A stretch of DNA of 64,000 nt from Cryptomeria japonica (Eukaryota > Streptophyta > Pinopsida > Cupressales > Cupressaceae), in contig NC_081407.1 of the NCBI RefSeq assembly GCF_030272615.1, forward strand, positions 264,044,574 to 264,108,573, written 5' to 3'. Shown here piece after piece: positions 46,852-58,093 of the stretch (its first letter is position 1; every line of letters starts with the position of its first letter). The notes under the pieces were generated by a model. That model was not told where the DNA came from, did not search any database, and saw only the letters and a list, made by a program, of their open reading frames with translations. The position numbers and the translations under genes were made by a program.

Positions 46852-47607
46852 ATGGTTATAAATACCTTTATCTGCCTACGAGGAATGATTGCTTGATGAA
46901 TTGCTTCACTAAGGGTGCCTTCGCTCAAAAATTTTCGCTCTCTCGAAAGTTTGAATGCTCAGTGAATGAAAAATGGAGCCAAAACACTTGCTTTGTAATG
47001 TCATTTTCTCCAACTACCACATTTAATGCTTGCCAATTAAGTAATAACTTAACTTTTTTGTCGGTATAGAAGTAATTTCAACTTCTTACCATCAACCGAG
47101 GGAATAATAGCATGTTTCTCATTTAGTTGCTAAACCCTCAAAGGATTTTTCTTCAGTTAGATGAAGAGTCTCCTGTTGGTAGAGTGTTACTCTGTTCTAC
47201 CGGTGGAGGAGTATTCACATCAAAATTCTGATCTGACTTTCTAATCCATCGTTCTGAGAATTCTTCCTTTACCTCTTCAACCTTTTCTTTACCTTTCAAA
47301 CTAGGAATTTTGTTATTTGCCGGTGAGGTCTTGCTTCTACAAAACTTAGCAATTTGTCCAATCTTGTTACAAGCATAACAAGTCACATTCTTTTTCTGAA
47401 TAGCTTTCCCATATCCTATGCTGGTATGTGTTCTGCATTGATTAGATAAATGTCCAAATCTTCCACAAACATAACATCTTACATTCATTCTGTAATATCT
47501 GAATTATGACCAACTTTGTTGCATTTAGAACACTGACCGGTCGATGTATTGGTGTTCTGATAATTTCTAGATCTACACTGATTTTCTCTATGACCATACT
47601 TGTTACT
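46852..47607 (-). pseudogene. Element B gag, zinc-knuckle part
   Basis: On the minus strand CYVCGRFGHLSNQC and CYACNKIGQIAKFC (the latter with Gln in place of the zinc-binding His) sit in the open piece 47488-47153. An upstream frame gives GQCSKCNKVGHNSD and NKYGHRENQC. That matches the multiple knuckles of element E. A frameshift lies near 47480. Element C cuts it at 47608. From 47150 to 46852 is a short spacer to ORF2. Confidence 0.7.
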
Positions 47608-49046
47608 GTAGACGTATAAAAATGGACCATATTCCTAAATGAATATTTTATGTTCATTTCTTTATTTAATTAAATCCAATTTAATTAAATTACCCGTATT
47701 CCTCTATTTAATTAAGTAAATTACTCAATTAAATTCACTATACCTCTTTTACCATTTAATAGAATAAATTCATTTTATTCAATTAAAGCCCCTATCCACT
47801 TTTTAATTAAATTCAAATTTAATTAAAATAGTTATCCTAAATTGAATAAATCTAATTTATTTAATTGCAACCAAATTGAATTAAATTCAATTAAAACCCA
47901 TTATCCCTTCATCCACTTGCAAAATCCTACACCTCCCACTTGCATCCTAACCCTCTTCCTAATTTCTTCTAGATTCCATCTAATCCTAATTAATTAACCC
48001 AAACCCATCCATTATCCCTTTTCCCTAAATTTGAGGAGGTCACTTCTCAAATTTGGAGTAAAGTCTTCTAAAAGCATTAAAGCCTTTATCCATTCAACAA
48101 GCTAACTTGTTGAATACCCCCAAATTTGGAAGGACTCTTACAAATTTGTCCCCAAAGTCTCCATAACCATTAATGGTTAACTCAACCCTTTAGCATGATT
48201 AAAGAATTTCCATAAACTCAACCTCCATGTAACCCAAGGGTCTCATCAAGCATTTATTGCTTTGACCATGGTTATCCTTAATCCTTTGCACAAGAATTTA
48301 TCCTTTGGATAAAAGCTTTATCCAATGGGTAATCTTAACTTAAGCTTAACCCTTAACCCCTAGGGTAACCATGAGGTCTTCTCAAGCATTTAATGCTTCT
48401 TACATCTCCTCTCAACCAGCCTTATGTTGACAATTGTCACCATTTCATTGGTGCCAATTGCAAACATGGATTCCCAACTTTCAAACTCAACCCTTGATTA
48501 AACCTTTCAATCCTAACCATCCATTGCCCTATTTTTGCTATAAATAGAGCTCTCATTCCTCCATTTTCAATCATCTAAGTCTTTAGCATCACACTTATAC
48601 TAAAATCCATTCAAGCTTTCATATATCATGTATGCTCATCATTTAGCCTTTCTTTTAAATAGTAATTAATCTAAATATGCATGTTTAGAGTATTTTCCTT
48701 ATCATTTAGCTTAATCATAGACTAATATAGCATGCTAAGATCGTCTTGTTTACTAATCTTGTCATCTTATAACTAGTTTATTGCATTAATAGGTTCATGT
48801 ATAACTTAGGATGCATTTCATCTTAAAATCAACCAAAGCATCCCTTGTTCTTACATTTGTCATCCCTAAACCACATTGCGTAGTGATCTGAGAGCAAAGA
48901 CATTGGTTTGAGGGACCTTGGAAAGTTGAGCCATACTTTATGACTCCATAGCTTGCACCAAGAAGTCCTGTGGGTGTGTGAGAAAGGCTCCATAGAACTC
49001 TATTTTTCACATTTCAAGTTCTATCAACCCGCTTTTCCTGCATACA
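47608..49046 (+). repeat. Element C 5' LTR
   Basis: Runs TGTAGACGTATAAAAATGG ... GCATACA, 1439 bp. TATAAATA at 48539-48546 stands in CTATAAATAGAGC, the same core as in the A LTR. The block TTTGCACAAG, TTATCC, GGATAAAAGC, TTATCCAATGGGTAA (48290-48330) also matches A in order. The primer site follows after four bases. Confidence 0.85.
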
Positions 49047-49050
49047 TTTA

Positions 49051-49068
49051 TGGCGCCCACCGTGAGGC
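49051..49068 (+). other. Element C primer binding site
   Basis: TGGCGCCCACCGTGAGGC, starting four bases after the LTR, is the type common in plant gypsy elements of the Tat group. It is unlike the site of A. Confidence 0.8.
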
Positions 49069-49155
49069 ATCACCCCATTTATCAAATAGGTTTTTGAATT
49101 TAACCATTTTGCAGGTCAATGGGAAACAAGAATCAACGCATGGGAAACATTCCCT

Positions 49156-49412
49156 AGCGCATCTAGTTAACAGTCTAGCGCATCCCGCTTACTGTTCAGC
49201 GCATTGGGTCCATCTTGTAGTGCGTGACATCTTTAACTTAGCGCATCATAATACTAATATTTTCCTATAGGTCTCAACGCAGGAGAAAAATAGAGCAGCA
49301 CCTCCAGAACATAGAGTAGCGCATCTTGAAAACAGTATAGCGCATCTCTGCCTTCTTTTAACACATCACTGTTATTTTGTAGTGCATACAGTTTGTTCTG
49401 TAGCGCATCATA
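49156..49412 (+). repeat. TAGCGCATC motif array 1 in the leader of element C
   Basis: About 11 units close to TAGCGCATC (variants CAGCGCATT, TAGTGCGTG, TAACACATC, TAGTGCATA), irregularly spaced, all in sense to gag. Confidence 0.8.
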
Positions 49413-50910
49413 AACAGACAAAGATAAGAAAAATAAAATCTGTAACCGAGGATAAAATTAGACTTGTTGAAGTCCACCAGTTATCTAACGTTTTTCACTT
49501 GTTATTTTGCAGGATTCTAACGATTTTATTGCATATAGGAGCTTAGTCTTAAGATTATTAAGATAGTTACAGTTTTTACTAACTTAGTTAAGTTAGTTTA
49601 AAATTTGAACTTCTTTTTCTTAAAATTGAACTCACTTTATTTTTGGGCTATAAAAATAACCACAATCAGAAATTTTCTTGCCTTCATAGGAGAAAAAGTT
49701 TATTTTGGGCTCTAAAAAGAACAATACAAACTTTTCTTTTTGCAAAAGTAGCTTTAAAAAGAACCTCACCATCCTTTGGTGTATAAAAGGATTCATTTTA
49801 AATTTTTTCAAAGGAAAGAACCACACTTAAAAGTTTTTGTTACAATCAAAGAGGGATGTTATTCCCCTTTTTTGCCGATTTTATTTGGTTGACCAAATCG
49901 AAGTTTTGCTTTGTTGACTCGGTTCTTTTCCTAGATTAGATAATCACTGATTTGGGGAAATAAAATAAACACCATGTTTTTGTGGAGCAACATCTCCAAA
50001 TAGAAGTTAGCAAATCATTGTTTTGAAGGCTAAAAAGAAGATTGTTTGCCTTGTCTCGAAAGTGGAAGGTATATGATCTCCCTTTAACTGGGTAATCAAA
50101 AAGCCAAACCACTCTTAAGCTTTCTATACTTCAAGCATTATACAACCTTTAGCAGGCCTGCCTTCCCGAGGAGTTGGAATCAACTCTTAAAGCCATTTAT
50201 GGTTGGTGTGAAGGGAACGACCTAAGTGGGAAATGACTTTGATGCCAAGTATTCCAACCCACTATAATCAAAAGTGGAAAGTGACGAAAGTCCTTTTCAA
50301 CGGTTGCGCGTAGCGATTAGCCTTCCCCGAGTATCCTTGAGATACATACAGCCTTTGTTCTAAAGGTTGGGAAGCCTCCTAAGGGAGTTTATCACTGACG
50401 GCCAAACAAGAAGTCTAATTACGAACCATAGAAATAGAAACTTTGAGCCGAGTCAGTAACCAGACATTTATAATATCATAGTGCAAGGGTGGGGAAGAAT
50501 CCACCCCCAAGATCACTCACCATATATCTCCCAAGATAACTACTAAATTGTGAAGCAATTCACTTTGAGTTAATTTCTGGCAAAAGGCAAAAAAGGGGCG
50601 CCCTCTAGGGGGTGACACGACTGTTTGAGCTGACAGAGTATTGAGACTAGTGGGCTATGATGTTATTTATAACCTTTGAATAAAGAGTCTTCTTGAAGTG
50701 TATTATTTGTATCCAAACCTATTAAAAAATTGGAGATTTGAACACATCCTCATAGAACATACACTTTTTGTTAGATTAAACAAAATGGTTGTCTCTTTGG
50801 TGCTATGCTTGCATTTACTACTTCAGAAAATCATCCATCAAAGCTGAAAAACTCATAACAAAAATCCAAAAATTGCCAAAAACCAACCAAAGGAAAATAT
50901 TGGGGCAGTC

Positions 50911-51290
50911 TAGCGCATGAGAGAAACTTCTTAGCGCGTGTGGTACATTTGTTAGCGCATCAGAGCATCTAGTTAGCGCTTCTGGTTGAAACAGTAGCGT
51001 TAAACCAAAATTTCAAAACAACATTAAACAGTCAGCGCATTCGAAAAAAAAGCCTAGTGCGTTGGAGCATCAGCCTAGCGCATAGGAGTCAAACAATAGC
51101 GCATAAGGTTTAATAGTTAGCGGTTAGCAGACCCATATTAGCACATAGCTTTTTCGAGCAAAACAGAAAACAAATTTTAGCAGTCTAAACAATTAGCATG
51201 TGGCTAGGGGCAGCTTAGCGCGTGTGGTCTTTTATTTAGCGCTTGAAGAAATTTCGGTAGCGCATCTTGTCTTTGTTTTAGCGCGTGACC
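50911..51290 (+). repeat. TAGCGCATC motif array 2 in the leader of element C
   Basis: About 16 units (TAGCGCATG, TAGCGCGTG, TAGCGCTTC, TAGCGCATA, TAGTGCGTT and others), all in sense to gag, with unrelated spacers of 8-20 bp. Confidence 0.8.
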
Positions 51291-51802
51291 AAACCCAGAA
51301 AAACAGGGGGCAAAACAGTGAGGAATTTTGAAAATTTAGAAAACATTTTTTGGAAACCTCTTTTCATTGGCATCATTTTTCATCAAAACAGAGTAGTGAA
51401 AACAGAGCTTTAAAGACTATTTCTTGAGCAAAATTTGTGTCAACCAAACGTTGTAAAAATCCAAAGCTAATTGCGCGATAAAACATATCTATCATATCAA
51501 AATCAGGAAACATCATCACAAGTGACAAAGGGGTCCTTTATCATCTCACAGATATTATCTCAAAAATACTTGTTTAAAACCTCAGGTTGTCAAATCAAGT
51601 TTCCATATCGAGAGACTTTATCCATATCATTTGACATGCTTTGTCGTGAAGGGGCATCTAAACCTTCACTTTGATAAAGTAAAACTTGAGTTTTCAAAGC
51701 AAGATCAACTGAATCCAAAACAAATCAAAGGAAACCATTAATCACTTATGCATAACTAATCCCCATATTCTGAGAAGAAAGAATATTTATTGTAACACCA
51801 CG

Positions 51803-52126
51803 TTGAAAAAACAACAACCAAGTTTTTCCAAATTTATCAAAAGAAATAAATTTTTATACATCAATCGTCAACTCTTCAAATCTCATCGAACATTCCTTCA
51901 TCATATCAAACTTTATATCCAAAACAAATCCAACGAATTTGACAAAGAGCCTTTAAAGACTAGGGCATATTGTCAAAAATCTACATTTAATCAAATCATA
52001 AACCGTGGAGGAAAGATCAATCCGGCATTCTTGCCCAATGACTACATCACTTACAACACACTCCAACTTGAACCACCAACTCCCGAACAACATATCGAAG
52101 AGGATTTTGTCCCTTTCATCACATAA
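51803..52126 (+). CDS. Small basic leader ORF of element C, conserved in element A
   Basis: 107 residues starting MKKQQPSFSKFIKRNKFLYI, with NRQLFKSHRTFLHH, KLYIQNKSNEF, GGKINPAFLPND and YITYNT. It matches the A leader ORF block by block (INRQ.F.SHR.FL, GGKINP, ITYNT). It is intact here. It ends 13 bases before the gag ATG at 52140, in another frame. The protein is strongly basic in the first 50 residues and has no known motif. Reinitiation, frameshift or splicing to gag are possible. Confidence 0.65.
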   Translation: MKKQQPSFSKFIKRNKFLYINRQLFKSHRTFLHHIKLYIQNKSNEFDKEPLKTRAYCQKSTFNQIINRGGKINPAFLPNDYITYNTLQLEPPTPEQHIEEDFVPFIT

Positions 52127-52139
52127 ATTTTCTAGTAAA

Positions 52140-53618
52140 ATGCCTATTACTCACTCTCAACAAAACAAACAAAGTGAGGCACAAGTAGAATCCAGTATGA
52201 ATCGAGGGTTATCAAATCCTTTTGAAGGTCCACATCTAGAGGATACTGAAATTTCTGAAGAACTTCTTCAGGAATGCCAAGAAAGTGCTTCATTCCAAAA
52301 ACTTGTAGAAAGGCTCATGGAAAATGACAAGGAAAAATACTTGCTCATGCTCACAAGCAAAGGAGTCAAACTCCCTGATGACTTTGATGTAGATGTGTTT
52401 AGAATGAGGCCTCAACATTACGAATATCAAGAACGACAACGAGAAGGGGAAGCATGCGACCCTGAACAAGATATCCCTGAGCAAAACATACCTGAACAAA
52501 ACATCCCTGAGCAAAACATAATCTTCCATACACCATTTCAACCCAGGATCAATGCAAGGGAGGAGCTCTTCCCTCGGTAGAACAAAGCACCTTTGGTTGC
52601 CCTTACTCAACAAATGCAAATGTTATAAAGACAAATGCATGACATGCAACAAGGGATGACAATGTGGTACTCATTAAATGAAATCTGTCCTTATCCCTTT
52701 GACAGAAGATTGCACATGATCCCTTTTCCTCCAAACTCAGACGTACCTAAATTTGACAAGTATGATGGAAAAAGTGATCCCCGTGATCATGTTAGAGAAT
52801 TCTATACCATGAGTCTTGAATTTTCTCATGATGCTTATCTGATGAGATTATTCCCAAGAAGCTTGGGCAGACAAACAATGGAATGGCTATCCAAAATTAC
52901 ACCTCCTGTCAGATCATTTGATGAATTGGTCAACAAGTTCATAACACAATATTCCTATAACATTCAACATGCTATAACCATACTAGACGTCTGCAACACC
53001 AAACAGAAAAACAATGAAACATTTATGATATTCCTTCAACATTGGCGACGTATGGTTTCACGATATCCTAGAGACATTCTTGAAAAAGAGAAAATGGAAA
53101 TTTTCATCGACAACTTGAATGGTGAGATGAGTTATAGGCTCAAAATCCAATGCATACCGTCTTTCACTAAATTGATTGAAAATGACATTCAAGTAGAAGA
53201 GGCATGTGTCAAAAAGGGAATGCTCAAATTCTTCAAAGAAGGAGCAAATTCATCAAACTACAATAACCAAAACAACAACTTAGACAAGTCTTGATTCTAG
53301 ACTCGAAACAAAAACGAAGGCAGCAATGAATCGCATGATCCAAAATCTAAGCAACCAGTGCTCGCATTATCCGAAAATCCTCAAGCTATGAAAATTCCTA
53401 AAGGTGCTAACCTAGACACTAATACATACACACCAAATACCAATCAAGGTCAACCCAATGCAAACAACACCAACGATACTCACAAAAAAACCACGAATCA
53501 AGGACCTAACAACAATTCGTGAGACGAAACCAACAATTTCCAAAAACGTGTCTTCACACCACTAGGACAATCACTAGAGTCAGCATTCAGAGAGCTCCTG
53601 GCAAACAAGATTATCTCT
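52140..53618 (+). pseudogene. Element C gag
   Basis: It starts MPITHSQQNKQ. The core matches A gag: NEICPYPFDRRLHMIPFPP, SDPRDHVREFYTMSLEF, YLMRLFPRSLG, VCNTKQKNNETFMIFLQHWRRM. Stops in the single frame are TAG 52578, TAA 52626, TGA 53292, TAG 53298 and TGA 53520. A repeated PEQNI (four copies, 52490-52515) lies N-terminal to the core. The tail is Asn/Thr-rich. Confidence 0.88.
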
Positions 53619-54998
53619 TTGCCTGCAATCAGCAACTATGAACCCCAAATCAAACCACCTTGGTGGAATGACTCACACTTTTGTGATTTTCATCGCAACA
53701 AAGGTCATCAGACGAATGATTGCATGAGATTGAAAAACATTGTTCAGGACATGATTGATCGAGGTGATTTAATGGTAGATGGTCTCAAAACAAATGGTGA
53801 CCACGGAGCCTTTAAAAATCCTCTTCCAAACTACAACAAAGATGGAGCTTCAACCTCAAACGATACACGTGGATCTCGTATCAACCACATCTACAATAAC
53901 ACCATCAATCACATATCAGCTGAAGACCATCATGTGGATGTCATCACAATCCGAGACCAGCATGATCATGAATCTATCAATGTAACAACCAAAGATCAGA
54001 AATATGTCTTGAAGGGACATACATTGCCTACAACCACTACACCAAAAATCCAATATGATTTAGTCAGCCAACTACGCAAAACTCCTGCTCAAATATCTAT
54101 ACTAGAATTGCTGAAACTATCGCCAAAACACAAAGACATATTGGAGCAAGCGCTATTGGAAACCAATGTACCTCAAGATCTGGATGCAGACAGATTTCAA
54201 GCCATGGTCGCTAATATGACAGGGCCTCATAATCTCACCTTCTCAGAGCATGATAATACTTCCTTAAGTCATCCGCATAACACTCCCCTCCATATTGAAG
54301 TCATCGTTTATAAACACCGAGTAAAAAGAGTATTGATAGATGGAGCTGGACTTAATATATGTACCTTAAAACTTATCCGTGCATTAGGCTTCTCAGAGGA
54401 GTCTATTGATCCACGTAAAAAGATTACCATAAAGGCATATGATGATGAGGAAAGGTCATCTAAAGGAACCGTGATGTTACCCATACAAGTTGGACCAGTG
54501 CAAAAGGATACTATGTGTCAGGTCTTAGACATAGACCTCACCTACAATATTTTATTAGGTCGACCCTGGATACATGAAATGAAAGAAGTGCCTTCTACGT
54601 ATCACCAGTGTGTCAAATTTCCCTATAACGGACAAGAGGTCTCTATATCTGCTGATCACAATCCATTTCAACATTGTAATGCAATGGGGGTAGCCCAAGA
54701 CAGTTTGGTTCCCCATAATAGGGAAAAACAGAAATTCTCAACATCAGATCTACAAAAGGCAAAGCTCGAATCATTACCTGGAGATTTCAAGTAGAAAATG
54801 CAAATCAGAGAACAAGGTATGGGCAAATACTCTTTGGAACCCATGTGTTTGGCCAACTTACCAACATCACCCAGATCTCATGGATTACCCACAACATCAA
54901 CGCATCAGGTAACTCAGCCCGTCACCAAATTTGATGGTACCTTCATCCAACTAGGAACTCTAGCACATGAATTGGAAGAGAAGGACATTCTTAGCTAG
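53619..54998 (+). pseudogene. Element C zinc-binding and aspartic protease segment
   Basis: The frame of gag continues with CDFHRNKGHQTNDC, then KTPAQISILELLKLS and the protease RVLIDGAGLNICTLKLI, followed by KITIKAYDD and YNILLGRPWIH. The active-site loop has lost one codon relative to A (DGAG against DNGAG), so this protease is probably dead. TAG at 54792 and at 54996 break the frame. Confidence 0.85.
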
Positions 54999-55845
54999 TT
55001 ATACAAAGATGAGGAAGAAGATAACAGAGCAGCTGCTCTGGATATAGTTCTACCAACACACCTATATGGAAAGGGCTACTTAATCATGCAAGAAATGGGA
55101 TATGATGGTAAAGGAACTATTGGAAAACGCAAAGAAGGAGTCACTGAACCCATAGACCTTCCTTCACAGCTCAGTAGAGACAAAATAGGATTGGGTTGTA
55201 AACTCACTTTCCTATTAAGAAAGACACCATGCATAACTCCAAAACCTCAATGGAAAGCAAAGAAGAAGTACAAAGAAGAATCCTGGTAGGAAGCACTATT
55301 TGAGTTAGTAGAAACAATCCACAAGGCACATGAACGTCAATAACATAAGCAACATCAGGGAAAACTCCTCATTCATAAGAAGGCCATATCTGCGGCAGTA
55401 GCTCATATTCAAATGCCAATATCTCAAAAACAAATAGAATCATCTCCTAAAGGAGGCACAGTCTATGAACAAATACAAAAAGTAGAAGCAGGATCCAACA
55501 TAGAATCAGCAAAAAATATCAAACTGGTATCCACCATCAAAGATCTATTTTCACCATATAACATACCTGTTTACAACACTGATAAAATCTAGGATGATAA
55601 CTCAGAGACTGATTCCAATGAATATGAATGGGGTAGATGTTCAAATGCTACTGGAGATATCACTAACAATACTGGCTCCATATCCCTTTCTCAAGAAGAG
55701 CATAATGCAGAAGATAGAATACCTAAATTTGGACCATAGAATATCTATGATGCCAAGGAAAGTGAACAGAAACATTATGAACAAGTCTATATGGAAGATG
55801 ATACCATCGAATACCTCAACGAAATCCTTGACTTCTTTGAAACTG
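54999..55845 (+). pseudogene. Element C G-patch segment and pre-RT linker, cut by D
   Basis: LYGKGYLIMQEMGYDGKGTI (about 55062-55121) is the G-patch, more canonical than in A. The linker follows, with stops at 55287 (TAG), 55341 (TAA), 55590 (TAG) and 55737 (TAG). It ends in EYLNEILDFFET just before the D LTR. Confidence 0.7.
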
Positions 55846-57511
55846 TGTAAGGGAAAAAGCGAGACTAGGTTAACATGCCCCAATCCTACCTTTTGACAAA
55901 CATTACGGAATACGAAAGAGCCTAGAGATATCACACAATTGGCTACTTCTTTTTGTGAAAGAGAGAGCCACGGGATATCTATTAGGATTTCTATTCCCTT
56001 GTTGAAATTGGAAGATCAAATGATGCAAGTTCAAACCCTAATCCCAAGATGCAAGTATGAATTACTAACAAGATTGCAGAATTGAGATTAAACAATGAAC
56101 AACTGTAAATACAAGGATGAAATAAGAATGCAGATGTGTACCCGGAGTCAAAATCGGACTAAAAATGTTCGGGATGGGGGCACGGGCGCCACTGTCCTGA
56201 TTCTGTCCTAAAAACTGCACCGGAAACTGCTGTTTTGCACTCTGGAACACTGTCGGAAAGTGTCGGAAAGCTATCTGTCCGAAGGACCAGGGCGCCCAGC
56301 GCCTCTGTCCCAGGGACCAGGGCGCCTAGCGCCCCTGTCCTGGCAGGACCAGAGCGCCAAGCGCCCCTGTCCCAGTCTTCTGCTCTGCAATTTGATGCAG
56401 AGTACTGTCTCGACCTATTCTCTCCGGATCTATATCCTGCGGCGTCGTCTGAGTCCCGAAACCTGCACTTATATCTGAAAATGGGATGGGCGGCTATATA
56501 GGGTTTTGCCTTAGTCAAACCCCCGCTTTGGTGATTTCCACCTCCACGAATAGCCAAGTTGTTTTGTAAAATGTATTGTGTGTGCAGACCTAGTGTGTGT
56601 GCAAGGTCCTAAAATGCAAGAAAGCAAACTAGAGCAACCTAGAAAGTAAACCCTAATTGCTTGTAAATGATAATGTAAATGCTCTAAATCAAGATGCAAA
56701 GTGATCTAAAGCATGAATAAAGGATATATTGAAGCTTATGCAAAGACATGAAAACAACATGAAATCATATCCAACCCACAAGGGAGGACTACAAGCCAAT
56801 CTTCAGTCGGTAATCTCCTATTGTTTTTCAATGCCTTCCAAGCCCTAAGTGGATGAATGAAGTTGATAAGTGCTTGATAGAGGGATGTTGAATGTTGTTG
56901 AAGTCTTCAAAGATCTGTTCTTTCGCTGCATATGAGGTTCCTGAAAACAAAAATCGGATCCCTTCAAATGAGGAAAGAGAGCTCTTATGTATGAAACCCT
57001 AGGTCGTAATTTCGTCTTTTGGCTGACCTAGAGATTGAATATCCTGCCAATTTCTTGGGGTTAAGCTTTATTTTATGATTGGATCGCACTCCTAAAATTT
57101 CGGGAAAAATGTCTGGGACCATGTGCACTCCGGGCGCCATGGTCCTGACAACTTTTCACCAAATTTTCAGGGCCGTCGGATATGATGATTTTAGAGAGAA
57201 TCCCGAAGTTACAGGTGATTTCGAGATGTTTTGACCCCCGAAACCAAGCCCCCAAGTTCGAAATAGGACTTAATTAGGGTTTTTGATTGAATGATGTATT
57301 GGAGGAATAAAATGAAAAGGGCACACTTTAATGAAAGAGCCCAACTTTATGATGTGGAAGATGATGAAATAGAACCTTAGACTTAATTAATTTGATTAAT
57401 TAAGTGCTAAAGGGGAAATGCAATGCAAAGTGTAGAATGCACCAAGGCGGGTGCTAAACTAGGTGTGAAATTGTACCACCCTAGCAAGTGCGTACAATTT
57501 ACGACGCTACA
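55846..57511 (-). repeat. Element D 3' LTR
   Basis: The right limit GACGCTACA at 57511 is followed by TTTAGCCCCCACTTT, a polypurine tract on the minus strand (57512-57526), so the LTR starts TGTAGCGTCG on the element strand. The left limit, TGTAAGGG near 55846, is chosen because the C reading frame ends there; it gives TGTA...TACA ends and about 1.67 kb. CTATATAG at 56494-56501 is a likely TATA box. GGCGCC and GGCGCT motif copies are clustered at 56287-56376. Confidence 0.7.
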
Positions 57512-57526
57512 TTTAGCCCCCACTTT

Positions 57527-58093
57527 AGTGGTCATATGAGTACTACGTGCATATGCAAGCTAAAGTACAGAAAAGTAAACATCATTTGAAAAAGGATATA
57601 TCCATAAGTTGTCAGACGAAGCCCCCAGCAGTATCTGCAGTACACAGTTAGGAACTGCACCCTACAAAACACACGTTAGATTACAAAATCACCTAATGCT
57701 TACTAAGGAAAGTGATGAAATCTGTGAGTAGGTATATGCCCCCCCCTATTTCGACTTGCTTATTAGGGAGGTGAAACAGGGTAGCATGTTTACTTGCGAC
57801 AAATTGTGTAAGAGAGTATTGATGAGGAACGTTCACTGAATAGGCTTCATCAAAGCACTTTTTGGAACATTCCGAGAGTAGGGTAATGAAAATACGATTC
57901 TGACGCAACAAACGGCTCGAAAATCACATCTCCCAAACCCAAGTTATGATAAAATGAATGATAGAGGAAAATTAGGGTTTCGAAAGTAAAGATAAAGAAA
58001 TGAAAGTATATACCTTGAAAGTGACATTTGCATTTGTCACTTTGTTGATTTCTGAATACTGTTCATTACAGCGGAGCCCACATAGCCATCATC
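57527..58093. other. Element D region between 3' LTR and PMD gene
   Basis: Contains the polypurine tract side of the LTR and the presumed 5' flank of the PMD gene. No ORF is supported. A CCCCCCC run lies at 57740. Confidence 0.6.

Larger units (their letters stand above)
23926..47607 (-). mobile_element. Element B: non-autonomous Sirevirus-like element, split by A and C
   Basis: The 3' LTR is 23926-24713. Interior parts are 24714-27893 and 46471-47607. Element A (27894-46470) is inserted between them, and element C begins at 47608, so the 5' end and 5' LTR lie beyond the right side of the window. Its genes read on the minus strand: a zinc-knuckle gag, then one long ORF2. It has no pol, like E. 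The flank ATCGA (23921-23925) is the expected target site in LTR G. Identity of the two halves as one element is shown by ORF2 continuing in the same frame across A. Confidence 0.82.
49069..51802 (+). other. Element C leader (untranslated)
   Basis: A 2.7-kb stretch without a supported ORF, holding two motif arrays (49156-49412 and 50911-51290). It may include an intron; no splice sites are clear enough to call. Confidence 0.7.
47608..55845 (+). mobile_element. Element C: Ty3/gypsy Tat-type element, cut by element D
   Basis: It consists of the 5' LTR (47608-49046), primer site TGGCGCCCACCGTGAGGC (49051-49068), a long leader with motif arrays, the small basic leader ORF, gag, protease and G-patch. 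All are related to element A in order and sequence but much diverged. The copy stops at about 55845, where the LTR of D begins, before the RT; the rest should lie beyond the window. GTTAC (47603-47607) is the expected left target site in element B. Confidence 0.85.

Noticed and set aside
56157-56560. GC-rich, open in several frames, considered as a host gene exon
   Set aside because: Lies in the LTR of element D; openness comes from GCGC repeats, and no protein motif was seen.
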